In this document: positions 6,553 to 14,858 of the stretch, piece after piece
How positions within the stretch are numbered: position 1 is the first letter of the stretch
How the letters are laid out: every line of letters begins with the position of its first letter
NCBI GenBank assembly: GCA_023271875.1
Contig: JALPWY010000015.1
Span: 1-36,040 of the forward strand
Length of the DNA: 36,040 bases
Reading direction: 5' to 3'
Source of the DNA: Nitrospinaceae bacterium
Lineage (GTDB): Bacteria > Nitrospinota > Nitrospinia > Nitrospinales > VA-1
The notes under the pieces: model-generated
What the model was told of the DNA's origin: nothing
Seen by the model: the letters and a program-made list of their open reading frames with translations, nothing else
Database searches by the model: none
Made by a program: the position numbers and the translations under genes

Positions 6553-7008
6553 TCATTTACCATTTTCTTTTTTCTCAGAGTCATCTTTTGAATCCGGTTT
6601 TCGCGTGGGTGGCGGGGTCAACTCTGTCACCGAGAATGATGAATGATCTATAAAGCCGGACATATTGCTCTTACCATGAATCACAGCACCAAGTTCTACC
6701 ATTAGAGCGGGGGTATGCACATCGCCTAGGATTTTGCCTGTGGAGTGTATTTCGATCTTTTGTGAAGCTATGATGTTTCCTGTGATTTTTCCTCTGCAAA
6801 TAACTGTCCCAGCTTCGATATCTGCTAGGACAGCCCCTTCCTCGGCAACGATGAGCTTATCACTTGTCGTTAACTTACCCTCGAACTCCCCATCGATACA
6901 CAGAGTATCTTCAAAAGTCAATTCGCCTTTGAACACAGCATTTGAGCCAAGAACAGTTTTAGATTCATCAATGGTTACCTGTCGAGGTTCTCCTTTTTTT
7001 GGCAACAT
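6553..7008 (-). CDS. Bactofilin
   Basis: 151 residues with the polymer-forming cytoskeletal (DUF583) core at about 15-115: successive short beta repeats with Gly at the turns, for example GSNAVFKGELTFEDTLCIDG, EGKLTTSDKLIVAEEGAV, CRGKITGNI and HSTGKILGDV. Bactofilins self-assemble into filaments at the inner membrane and organise cell shape or envelope synthesis. The tail (about 125-151) is proline- then Lys/Asp/Glu-rich and disordered. ATG 7008 is preceded by GGGGAA. No M23 peptidase partner, common next to bactofilins, is visible. It is followed on the same strand by the zinc-ribbon gene. Confidence 0.9.
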   Translation of the reverse strand: MLPKKGEPRQVTIDESKTVLGSNAVFKGELTFEDTLCIDGEFEGKLTTSDKLIVAEEGAVLADIEAGTVICRGKITGNIIASQKIEIHSTGKILGDVHTPALMVELGAVIHGKSNMSGFIDHSSFSVTELTPPPTRKPDSKDDSEKKENGK

Positions 7009-7208
7009 ATTTATTCCCCGATCAACAACTCAGGTGTCGAGTTCTTTAATCCAAATCGTCTTCATCTATAAACCCTTCTTCTAATACCTTTCTCTATAAT
7101 TATATCTGCTAGCTCCCCATACCCACCCGTATCATAGTTCATTTAAAATCGCTATTTTTTTACTGGTAAAGGGGTAGGGGGGGGGAACTTTTTTTTGCCT
7201 AAAATGGT

Positions 7209-7237
7209 TTGACACCACACGATATTGTGTATATTTT
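7209..7237 (+). promoter_or_regulatory. Sigma70-type promoter
   Basis: TTGACA at 7209-7214 and TATTTT at 7232-7237 with a 17-bp spacer; TATATT at 7230-7235 (15 bp) is an alternative -10. It would drive the gene at 7360 with a leader of about 115 nt. Confidence 0.5.
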
Positions 7238-7282
7238 GATACCAACTACTAGATATAGATTATCTGGTCTCAGAGGGCAACA

Positions 7283-7312
7283 CAGGAAAGCCGTTTAAAA
7301 GCCGTATTTTAA
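7283..7312 (+). repeat. Relic of the 3' end of the 7360 gene
   Basis: This 30-base stretch is 25/30 identical to 7537-7566 and reads in frame QESRLKAV-F-stop, against QESRLKAVS-stop in the intact gene. It looks like the last codons of a tandem upstream paralogue whose body was deleted. Confidence 0.6.
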
Positions 7313-7359
7313 AGCTGACTTTCCCGGAAGTCCTCAAAAAAATTTGAAGGGAGCGAAAC

Positions 7360-7566
7360 ATGATTTTAAAAAACAACCTGTCGCAATCTTTTGGTAATGA
7401 ACCAAAAAGATCTAATATTTGTCCTGAATGTGGAGAGGCTCAGGTATTGGAATGGGATAGTGTAGGCGATGGACGAAATATTACCCTAACTTCTTCAAGC
7501 CATGAAGAGTGTTATGAAAAGTATCGGAAAAATATTCAGGAAAGCCGTCTTAAAGCAGTATCTTAG
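7360..7566 (+). CDS. Small CPEC zinc-site protein
   Basis: 68 residues, soluble. C21-P-E-C24 and H48-x2-C51 could form a single zinc site; no larger domain is visible. ATG 7360 has GAAGGGAG upstream. A relic of its own 3' end in the leader (7283-7312) points to past tandem duplication. I do not recognise the family or a role. Confidence 0.55.
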   Translation: MILKNNLSQSFGNEPKRSNICPECGEAQVLEWDSVGDGRNITLTSSSHEECYEKYRKNIQESRLKAVS

Positions 7567-7666
7567 CCGACACATTTTGATCATCAAAATCATCAAGAAA
7601 TACCTTTTCATCTTTCTGCCCCAGTGTTCACCCATCGCCACCAGTTCCTGACGTATTGCCCGATGC

Positions 7667-7942
7667 ATGTCGCCTAGGTGGCCCTTTAGTAAGAAATGTG
7701 TCTTAGATAAAGAGTTTGTCGACAGTCCTCAAGGTTTTTTTCTGCGTTCTTTGGAAAATGTTTTACAATCATCCTCAAGGTTACGTTTAATCCATTTGAT
7801 AGAGCATCTGTGTGATGAGCAAACTTGTAGCATGGTACATAATGGATTATTGATGTATAGAGACCATAATCATCTTAGCATTTATGGCTCAAATTACATT
7901 GAGGCTCAGATTGCAGCGGAGTATCCAGGGTTAAGAAATTAG
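7667..7942 (+). pseudogene. C-terminal fragment of an OafA-type SGNH domain
   Basis: From about residue 25 the frame matches the end of the SGNH domain fused to acyltransferase-3 proteins (OafA/YrhL type): LCDEQTC with its Cys pair, then LLMYRDHNHLSIYG with catalytic D66-x2-H69, then a short terminal helix. The membrane acyltransferase part and block I (GDSH) are absent upstream, and codons 1-12 are unlike the family. It is therefore a leftover of a sugar O-acetyltransferase gene, directly next to an intact but unrelated SGNH gene on the other strand. Confidence 0.6.
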
Positions 7943-7960
7943 AATGGGGAGGGCCGGCTG

Positions 7961-9133
7961 TTACTTCATCCAATGTACTTCCGCACAAAATTTTTCCGCA
8001 ATTAGGTGCCCGGCTAATCTATGGCCGTTTTCATTCCAGTGTCCAAACCCCATCCCATAATTTTCGAACCCATGCAAAAATACCCCATTTCTCTGAGCAT
8101 GCTCTGCAAGTTTTGGCGCGAGTATTACATTAGAAATTTTGTTTTTTGTTGCAAATTCTTCGAGACGACTTTCTGGATAAAAAAGGTCGTTTAAGCCATT
8201 TTCTTTGATGAAATCTTGCTGAACTTGCAAATCTGGGTGGGCCTGAATATCGTTTGATAGGGTAGCTATCATGAATTTAGCTCCTCTTTGCTTAGTCTCA
8301 TCCCTCATTTTAATAATGAGGTTTTCTGTGATCTTCCATGCTTCATTCCATTCTTTATTTTTTGGCTTAAAGTAGACACCAATACGCAACTGATTCATTT
8401 GAGCGTTGAGACTAATAAAACTTTTTTCATTTTCCATTAAACGAAGCCTTGTCTTATTTAGAAGTTGGATCGTCCGTGAGTATTGGCTTATGAAAAGAAG
8501 GCCTCTCCATGCCCAACTAGTTTTAATCTTGAATTCTTTTAAATATCTAAACGAGTTGTCCAAGAGGAGTTCGTCGCCTTGATAGGTGAAGAAAGGCCTC
8601 ATTTTTTGTTTTTCTAGAGCAGCTGAGTTATTGCTGATATCGTTTTGAGTAAATATTGCAAGCAATACAAAATCTGGGTCATAAGGCCAAACTTTCTCCC
8701 TTAATACAATTAATTCCTGAGCAGTTCCATAATCAGAAACTCCAAAGTTAATAACCTCAACCTTCTTTTCTCCAAACAAGTTGCATTTATTTAAATCATT
8801 TTCTAATATGCTCGAGAAGAGATTTTTTACCGCAACTTGAGATCCTTCCGTCATAGAATCTCCGAGAACAGCGATCCTCAATGTATTGGGCGGTTTTGTC
8901 CTCGCAAAAACTGAACCACGCATACCATCTCTATTGATTTTTATGTATTGTTCCCCTTCTTTTCGGTACCACCCTTTAGCACCAGGAAGATGTTCTATAC
9001 CTACGACTTCACTTAGTCGATACAAGCTGGGGTAACTAAAGTCAGTCACTTGAAGAAAAATCTCCAATAGAACAAATGTGAGGAGTACGCTCAGCAATAC
9101 AAGAATGGAATTCACATTTTTTTTTGCAAGCAT
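7961..9133 (-). CDS. Membrane-anchored SGNH/GDSL hydrolase family protein
   Basis: 390 residues. One N-terminal hydrophobic helix (about 8-28) anchors it, with the rest on the outer side. Block I is GDSMTEG (91-97, nucleophile Ser93), block II NFGVSDYG (129-136), and the FTQNDISNN segment provides the Asn block. The C-terminal block GHWNENGH (364-371) keeps the His but has Phe-Gly where an acidic residue is expected. Such proteins add or remove O-acyl groups on exopolysaccharide. ATG 9133 is chosen because GAGGAAGG lies five bases upstream; a longer start at 9166 has none. It lies 73 bases downstream of the membrane protein at 9207 on the same strand, a likely operon. Confidence 0.75.
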   Translation of the reverse strand: MLAKKNVNSILVLLSVLLTFVLLEIFLQVTDFSYPSLYRLSEVVGIEHLPGAKGWYRKEGEQYIKINRDGMRGSVFARTKPPNTLRIAVLGDSMTEGSQVAVKNLFSSILENDLNKCNLFGEKKVEVINFGVSDYGTAQELIVLREKVWPYDPDFVLLAIFTQNDISNNSAALEKQKMRPFFTYQGDELLLDNSFRYLKEFKIKTSWAWRGLLFISQYSRTIQLLNKTRLRLMENEKSFISLNAQMNQLRIGVYFKPKNKEWNEAWKITENLIIKMRDETKQRGAKFMIATLSNDIQAHPDLQVQQDFIKENGLNDLFYPESRLEEFATKNKISNVILAPKLAEHAQRNGVFLHGFENYGMGFGHWNENGHRLAGHLIAEKFCAEVHWMK

Positions 9134-9206
9134 CAATTCCTTCCTCAAACCGAAACTATAAAACATAGTGTTTTATAGTTCTTTAAAGTATCTTAATGAC
9201 AACAAT

Positions 9207-10946
9207 CTATCTTATGATTTTGAATTGGTGATTCTGTTTTACTATTAGTTGGTTACTGAATACTACTCCTTCTCTATAACAAAGGCCGAGTCTATAGATA
9301 TTAGACTTTAATTTCTTAAGGGGTATTAAGGCTAAAAACCCCTTGTTCGTCGTTCCTTGACGGTAGTGAATTGATTTTTTAACATGCTCTTGGGAATGAG
9401 CAGTAAAAATGTAACTTCCTTCGCTAGAGATTAAGAGCACGCGAACGGGCTCTGCTTCACCGGAATGGAGGGACTCCTGACCATAAATTATTCCTTCGAT
9501 TCGAACTAGAAATGGGGAAATTTTAGGGCCAACAGCTATGACATTGAAGTCGGCGGTGAAGGGCGTTTGACTTTCTTTAGAACATAAACCCATTGAATTA
9601 ACTGACGGTGAATATTTTTCATCCGGAATTTTGATTAGTTGGTGCGGAAGCTTGTAATACCCAGATGTCAAAGCTCTCGTCATAATAACGTTAGCCTGAT
9701 CTTGATATGGATGAGCTAGGAGGTTGTAGTTTTTGTCCAACCACTGATTTGTACGCCACACTAAAAGGAATTTTGAAAACGCCAGTTTCTGTTTACCTTC
9801 GACATATGAAATAAAATACATAGCGCCTGTTATAACGACCATACTGATGACGAAAGCCCCCTTTCGATTTATGCGGGAATAAAACAGGTCAATAAGAGAA
9901 ATATAAATCATTAACATCATGATCAGGGAGTGGATTTTATATCTATCTGCAAAAACAGCATTTTCTCCCAAACCAGATCTGAATATGGCGGCAATGGCCG
10001 CTAAGAGCATTGTATAAATCATAAAACTAAAAACAGTCAGATTTATCACATAATATTTTTTATAAACTAAGAAAATAAAATAAAAAACTATTAAAATTCC
10101 AAAACTCAAGATGACTATTTGATTTTCAAATGAAAACATCGATCCTAAAAAAGATATAAAAAATAATCCTATCCGAACTAGATCGTTCAATGATGAAATG
10201 GAAAATAGAGAAGTTGTATAAGAAGATGTAAAACTACCCAAATAAGAGTAAAAGCCTAGAAAAACAAGATTTCCCACAAGCCAGACCCATGCTAGCTTGA
10301 ACCGTTTTTGAATAATGAGCATGATCCATGCTGTTGGGATAACTGCAGAACCTGCACTTTGAGCTAAGGTAGCGCAAATAGCAAAAAAGAAGGCCCCGAA
10401 AAAATATTTTTTGGAATCTTTAGCCAAAAAATAAAATACTAGCCCAGCAAAAAACAATGCGTGCAGACGCGCAACGTTGACACTCCAAATCATATAAACC
10501 CAATTAGGTTTTAGTTGGAAAAGTATTAGAGCAGCAGGCAAAACAAGGAATATTCTCTCTCTCTTTTCGGGCAGCGCCTTGTAAGCAAAAAACAAGAATC
10601 CCAATAAGGTGATATTCCCAATAAAAAGCGGTGTCTTGAGGTCAATTTCGCCCCCAATAGCATGAATTAGTAAAATAATAACTCTTTGAAAAAGGAGTAA
10701 CGTTTCTAAGTTATGAGAGAAGAATATGAGTGCAAGTTTTTTCTGCAAAGAATCGAGCTGAATGGTTGATACCATTTCATCCAAAAGTTGAGGGTAATCA
10801 TCCGAAAAGGGAATATTCGTAGCGTAAATGTAAATGTAATAGAAATAAACAATGGCTGGGCAAAGCACCAAAACCGCCCCTAAGTATACGAACCCAGATG
10901 TTTTTGGGAATAGTTGATGATGGTTAGAGGTGTTAGGAGAGCTCAT
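9207..10946 (-). CDS. Polytopic membrane protein, GT-C-like
   Basis: 579 residues with about ten or more hydrophobic helices, then a soluble C-terminal domain (about 450-579). The first outer loop has PFSDDYPQLLDEM (Asp49, Asp50). An acidic pair there is the usual mark of GT-C glycosyltransferases, which use polyprenyl-phosphate sugars on the outer face of the membrane, but overall similarity to a named family is not clear. It precedes the SGNH gene at 7961, which suggests a shared glycan task. ATG 10946 directly abuts the start codon of a small + strand frame (CATATG), and no clear ribosome binding site precedes it. Confidence 0.5.
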   Translation of the reverse strand: MSSPNTSNHHQLFPKTSGFVYLGAVLVLCPAIVYFYYIYIYATNIPFSDDYPQLLDEMVSTIQLDSLQKKLALIFFSHNLETLLLFQRVIILLIHAIGGEIDLKTPLFIGNITLLGFLFFAYKALPEKRERIFLVLPAALILFQLKPNWVYMIWSVNVARLHALFFAGLVFYFLAKDSKKYFFGAFFFAICATLAQSAGSAVIPTAWIMLIIQKRFKLAWVWLVGNLVFLGFYSYLGSFTSSYTTSLFSISSLNDLVRIGLFFISFLGSMFSFENQIVILSFGILIVFYFIFLVYKKYYVINLTVFSFMIYTMLLAAIAAIFRSGLGENAVFADRYKIHSLIMMLMIYISLIDLFYSRINRKGAFVISMVVITGAMYFISYVEGKQKLAFSKFLLVWRTNQWLDKNYNLLAHPYQDQANVIMTRALTSGYYKLPHQLIKIPDEKYSPSVNSMGLCSKESQTPFTADFNVIAVGPKISPFLVRIEGIIYGQESLHSGEAEPVRVLLISSEGSYIFTAHSQEHVKKSIHYRQGTTNKGFLALIPLKKLKSNIYRLGLCYREGVVFSNQLIVKQNHQFKIIR

Positions 10947-11144
10947 ATGAAGATTGGACGCCTTCTAAAGGAAACATGGAATTGCAAGGAATCTAGTCTT
11001 AAAAACATGAAAAAATGGGAAGGTGATTGTGGCGAAAAATTCCTAAACAAACTCAAAAAAAATATTTTCATGAACCCAGAGCAAGTCTATTCTAAATCCA
11101 ATTGGACTGGAAGGAAAGATTTGTTAAAAGATATATATGCTTAA
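10947..11144 (+). CDS. Possible small basic protein (65 aa)
   Basis: ATG 10947 follows AGGAGA with six bases between. 65 residues, Lys- and Trp-containing (MKIGRLLKETWNCKES, WEGDCGEKFLNKLKKN), soluble, not recognised. Its start codon touches the start codon of the divergent membrane gene, so its ribosome binding site would lie inside that gene. Either this frame is spurious, the neighbour starts elsewhere, or it is the N-terminal relic of a larger gene. Confidence 0.25.
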   Translation: MKIGRLLKETWNCKESSLKNMKKWEGDCGEKFLNKLKKNIFMNPEQVYSKSNWTGRKDLLKDIYA

Positions 11145-11368
11145 AGTAAATTAGATTTTTTACTCACTTTTCGGCTCATGCCTGATCAAGGCACCATAGA
11201 GAGGCTAATTTTCTATAGCGTCAACAACATTAGATTATTATTCTCTATTAATTTAAATATTTTTTTTCCACCTGTTGAGTTTTTTTGCATTTATACCGTA
11301 ATAACAACTAGAAGCTTCGCATTAATTCTATGTGACAATAATTAATAAATTTTTATATATCGTATTTT

Positions 11369-12295
11369 ATGAATCATGTTCATAGTTCTATTTCATCTGT
11401 GTCTACTGATACAAAAGGATTGAAAAAAATACAGCGGCCGTTGGTTATACTACCAACATTTAATGAAGTAGAAAATATTATCCAAATATTAGAAGCTATA
11501 GAAGAGCTACCTGTTCGAATTTCTGCCCTTGTTGTGGATGACTCATCACCTGATGGGACAGCAGAAATGGTGATCAATCACCCATCTTTCGATAAAAATA
11601 TCTTTCTTTTAAAAAGACCTATGAAGAGTGGATTGGGCTCTGCTTACAGAGAAGGATTTCAGTGGGCATTGAAAAATGGTTATGATGTTTGCCTACAAAT
11701 GGACAGTGACTTCTCCCACAATCCAAATGATATTCCCCGTCTTCTGAAGGCAGTTTCTGATGGAGCAGACATCGCTATCGGCTCAAGATATTTAAATGGG
11801 ATCAGCGTTGTAAACTGGCCATTACACCGTCTCTTTCTAAGTCTTTGGGCTGGGGCTTATACCCGTTTTCTCACCGGAATGCCTTTTTCTGATCCAACAG
11901 CTGGGTTTAACGCAATTCATAGAAAGGTACTTAAGAAACTTGTCAACTACAATATAACTAGTGATGGCTACGGGTTTTTGATCGAAACAAAATATTTCGC
12001 GTGGAAAGATGGATTCTCTATAAAGGAGCTACCTATCATTTTTACTGAAAGGCGAGATGGGCAATCAAAGTTAAATTTTTCTATTAAGGTTCAGTCTGCA
12101 ATACGAGTCATACAGTTAGGGTTAGGACGAATATGGAATTTAAATACCCATAAAGAACGTGTGTCGACCAATTGTCCATTATATGATTTCAGGCTCGGAA
12201 AAAATCCTCATCACATCCAGAGCTTAACTGCTGAACATAAAAAAGAAAGAGCAGAGCGACTGATAATGAGTTTATCTCACGACGAGCGATCGTAA
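11369..12295 (+). CDS. Polyprenol-phosphate mannosyltransferase-like GT2 (DPM1 type)
   Basis: 308 residues. The full DPM1-type signature is visible: LPTFNEVENI (28-37), VDDSSPDGT (56-64), metal-binding QMDSDFSH (110-117), DPTAGF (175-180), DGYGF (199-203) and ERRDGQSKL (227-235). These cytoplasmic enzymes move a sugar, usually mannose from GDP-mannose, to dolichyl or undecaprenyl phosphate, giving the donor for GT-C enzymes. This member lacks the C-terminal transmembrane pair and has instead a soluble, basic tail of about 60 residues. GT-C-like proteins at 9207, 20385 and 32612 are possible users of its product. The start is ATG 11369, with no strong ribosome binding site. It converges with the gene at 12422. 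Confidence 0.85.
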   Translation: MNHVHSSISSVSTDTKGLKKIQRPLVILPTFNEVENIIQILEAIEELPVRISALVVDDSSPDGTAEMVINHPSFDKNIFLLKRPMKSGLGSAYREGFQWALKNGYDVCLQMDSDFSHNPNDIPRLLKAVSDGADIAIGSRYLNGISVVNWPLHRLFLSLWAGAYTRFLTGMPFSDPTAGFNAIHRKVLKKLVNYNITSDGYGFLIETKYFAWKDGFSIKELPIIFTERRDGQSKLNFSIKVQSAIRVIQLGLGRIWNLNTHKERVSTNCPLYDFRLGKNPHHIQSLTAEHKKERAERLIMSLSHDERS

Positions 12296-12421
12296 AAAGT
12301 TACCTGATTTCTCTTTATTCCTCGAACCCCATACCACAAGCCATAGCAAAAGATAAAAGCGTCTTAAAAATAGAAAAACAAAAGGGGAGCATTCATTCTC
12401 TTTAGTGATTTTTTAACTAAT

Positions 12422-13498
12422 TCAACTTTCGGGATGGGTGCTAATCATCGCTTTAAACAATTCCTTCTTGCTGAATAAAATATTGACAGTTTGATAACAT
12501 GGATGAAAACAATAACATTCCTTATTAAAGATAGATTTTCTGAGTGTCTGCGCTTTTTCAGAAATTAAAAGCCTTTTTATATTGTAATCAAAGTCCCTTA
12601 AATTGCCTATCCATTCTCTTAGTTCACAGAAACCAATATCGCCATAAGGTGTAAGAACTAAGTTACGATCAGGGGACTGACACGCTATCACCTGGGTCTT
12701 TTTTTCCATAAATTCTGGATAAAGCGAATAGTTATGGTCTAGTACTTTCATTGAAACTTTTTTAACCAGCCCTGAGTGAAGACCTAGGTTTGTATATCCA
12801 GAATATTCGCTGTTTAATTTATGTATTTTCGGCAAGAGTTTTTTTATTTCTTCGATACCTAACACATGAAGATTTTTTCCTTCATTACCATCGCTTTCTC
12901 TCACAAAGTCAAAGGTATGTAGGTTTGGACCAAGACGTTTAACCTCGTCGGTGATTTCATCGAACCTATGTGCATTTTGCTTTGATAAAACCGTATGAGC
13001 TTTGAAACTAAGATTTGGAAAAAACTCCTGAATTTTCTTTAAACGTTCAATCGTCTCTGTTAGCAATGAATAGTTATTAGGGGTATCTCTGATTCTGTCG
13101 TGTTCCTTTCCAACTGCATCAATTGATATTCCAATGTTTAAGGTAATTTTTGAGTGGTTTTCAAAAACCTTTTCAATAAATTTTTCTACACGATCTGGGT
13201 ACATTCCGTTAGTTGTCAGCGTTACATGCGAAACCTTACAACGTTCATTAAATATAGTAATAACTTGATCTAAATTTTTGCGAAGAAAAGGTTCTCCACC
13301 CGTAAGCATAAGCCAAGGGAAAACAGGTAAATTGGATGTAATCCTATCTAATTCCCCAAGGCTTAGCTCTTCGCTTTTTCTTTCATTCAGATAGGAGTGA
13401 TGGATGCAAAAGGGGCAATCAGCGTTACAAGCATATGTGACATGGTAAATTAATTGAAAAAGGCGGGGGCTTAAAAAATGCTCTAAGTGCATAGTCAT
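12422..13498 (-). CDS. Radical SAM protein with SPASM-like Cys tail
   Basis: 358 residues. C24-x3-C28-x2-C31 binds the radical SAM iron-sulfur cluster, GGEP (67-70) contacts SAM, and the usual partial TIM barrel follows (TTNGMY, SIDAVG). The tail has C273-x17-C291 and C328-x-C330-x3-C334, which likely bind an auxiliary cluster. The radical SAM half of the fusion at 28377 has the same pattern (C-x17-C, then C-x-C-x3-C), so the two are homologues. Its ATG overlaps the stop codon of the GT2 gene upstream by four bases (ATGA), so the two are translationally coupled. Substrate unknown; a sugar or lipid-linked sugar is plausible from context. It is not a typical peptide maturase cluster. Confidence 0.85.
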   Translation of the reverse strand: MTMHLEHFLSPRLFQLIYHVTYACNADCPFCIHHSYLNERKSEELSLGELDRITSNLPVFPWLMLTGGEPFLRKNLDQVITIFNERCKVSHVTLTTNGMYPDRVEKFIEKVFENHSKITLNIGISIDAVGKEHDRIRDTPNNYSLLTETIERLKKIQEFFPNLSFKAHTVLSKQNAHRFDEITDEVKRLGPNLHTFDFVRESDGNEGKNLHVLGIEEIKKLLPKIHKLNSEYSGYTNLGLHSGLVKKVSMKVLDHNYSLYPEFMEKKTQVIACQSPDRNLVLTPYGDIGFCELREWIGNLRDFDYNIKRLLISEKAQTLRKSIFNKECYCFHPCYQTVNILFSKKELFKAMISTHPES

Positions 13499-14601
13499 AG
13501 GGGTTTTCTGGTCCAGATATCACCCTTTGTCTTTAAAAGAACTGTGTCAATCCATCCCAAGGATATACCATAAACTTGAACTAGCTTATATGAATTACCT
13601 GTAAAAAAACAAATAAATAAAGTCATACAAATAAAAATGATTGAAGGTATTGGCCATAAAAAAAGTGCTGACCCCAAAGACAAAATCAATGAAAAAGGAA
13701 GAAATATAGGGAACAAACGACGTGATGGTAAAATAAAAACACCAAAGAACCCATACCGTGGGTTTAAAAGCATGGTTCTATAATGAGCTATAGAAAATAA
13801 AGATTGATAAACTCGCCTTCTGATCTGTTTTAGTTCATCTGCCAAGGTTTGTAGACAATCTTCCTCAATCATAACATCCCGCAAAGCTAAAGATCTAAAA
13901 CCTTTTTTACGTAAGGCTAAAGTTATTTCCAAATCGTCAGTTGAGGCATCTTCTCGTATAGTTCCCAAAGCACTTTTTTTGAATGCCATAAGCCTACCAT
14001 CAAGACTACTGCAGGTGTCAAGTTCGCTTTCTAGGCTTCTAATTATCCACTCACTTATATGGTAGTTAAGTTTCGAGTTAAAAATTGATTTTCTGATTCT
14101 TGGTGTAGCACACACCGCACCAATATTTTTACAGGCAAGAGGTTGAATTAGTTTTTCAAGAGCATCTTTACTCCAACTGGTATCACAATCAGTACTAACA
14201 ATAATTTCTGCAGAGGAAATTGCTAAAGCCTTGTTAATAGCCTGAGTTTTCCCAGGAGGACTGGTGATCAGTCTAAAAGAGTAACTCCCCAACAGGTTTT
14301 CAAGAAACACAACCGTCTTGTCGGTTGAGCCGTTATCCACAAAAAGTACTTCCATTTTATCTTTTGGGTAACGCGTCCTAAAAATATCTTCAACCTTATT
14401 ACTTACATTCACCTCTTCATTAAAACAGGGAACGACAATTGTCACCGATGGAAAATCTAAAAAACCTACTGTCTCATGTTTACTACCAAAAAGGACAACC
14501 AACCATCTTAGCAAATAAGGATAGACTATTAGAATATACCCGATAAATGTAATACTGACACCAAATAAAGAATATAGAGTAAGATTGATTGAAATAACCA
14601 C
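13495..14601 (-). CDS. Membrane-bound processive-type GT2
   Basis: 368 residues: an N-terminal transmembrane helix (about 8-36), a GT2 catalytic domain, then two or three C-terminal helices (about 285-345). Motifs: VPCFNEE (57-63), VDNGSTD (88-94), STDCD (136-140, metal site), TDD (221-223, catalytic base) and QIRRR (259-263), corresponding to the D, DxD, TED and QxxRW set of cellulose/hyaluronan synthase-like enzymes. It would polymerise or add sugars from nucleotide donors at the inner face. It is followed, with a four-base overlap, by the radical SAM gene. No c-di-GMP PilZ domain is attached. Confidence 0.8.
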   Translation of the reverse strand: MVISINLTLYSLFGVSITFIGYILIVYPYLLRWLVVLFGSKHETVGFLDFPSVTIVVPCFNEEVNVSNKVEDIFRTRYPKDKMEVLFVDNGSTDKTVVFLENLLGSYSFRLITSPPGKTQAINKALAISSAEIIVSTDCDTSWSKDALEKLIQPLACKNIGAVCATPRIRKSIFNSKLNYHISEWIIRSLESELDTCSSLDGRLMAFKKSALGTIREDASTDDLEITLALRKKGFRSLALRDVMIEEDCLQTLADELKQIRRRVYQSLFSIAHYRTMLLNPRYGFFGVFILPSRRLFPIFLPFSLILSLGSALFLWPIPSIIFICMTLFICFFTGNSYKLVQVYGISLGWIDTVLLKTKGDIWTRKPL

Positions 14602-14858
14602 GGATGAATTTATTTCGGATAATATGGGAAAGAAGTATGCTTATAGTGTGTCTGCGACTCCAAAAATAATCGCCTCGTCTACCTTGACCTGACTCAATAA
14701 TTCCCCTCACCCAGCCGCAGGGGAAAAAAGAAATATTAGGTAGTCATTATGAAACAAATGTTTCTACTAAGACATTTTTTTTAAATATTTAGGAAAATAA
14801 TTTTAAAACATTTCCAGAAACTTCTTTAGAGTATTTATATTCTTCAAAAATTAATTTC
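14602..14858. other. Short intergenic stretch with hairpin
   Basis: Contains a perfect TTCCCCT/AGGGGAA hairpin (about 14701-14725). On the minus strand just after the methyltransferase there is an open piece (about 14791-14860) ending in TTTTCC-TAA that resembles a gene tail. No intact gene. Confidence 0.35.

Larger units (their letters stand above)
7009..7359. other. Divergent intergenic region with promoter and gene relic
   Basis: It separates the bactofilin gene (minus) from the gene at 7360 (plus). It contains a G9 run at about 7179, a promoter (7209-7237) and a relic of the 3' end of the downstream gene (7283-7312). Confidence 0.5.

Noticed and set aside
6290-7084. Plus-strand frames (6290-6646, 6734-7084)
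   Set aside because: Antisense of the zinc-ribbon and bactofilin genes.
14483-14710. Minus-strand frame of 75 residues, starting MRGIIESGQG
   Set aside because: Overlaps the GT2 start in another frame and has no homologue that I recognise; the hairpin at its beginning is noted instead.
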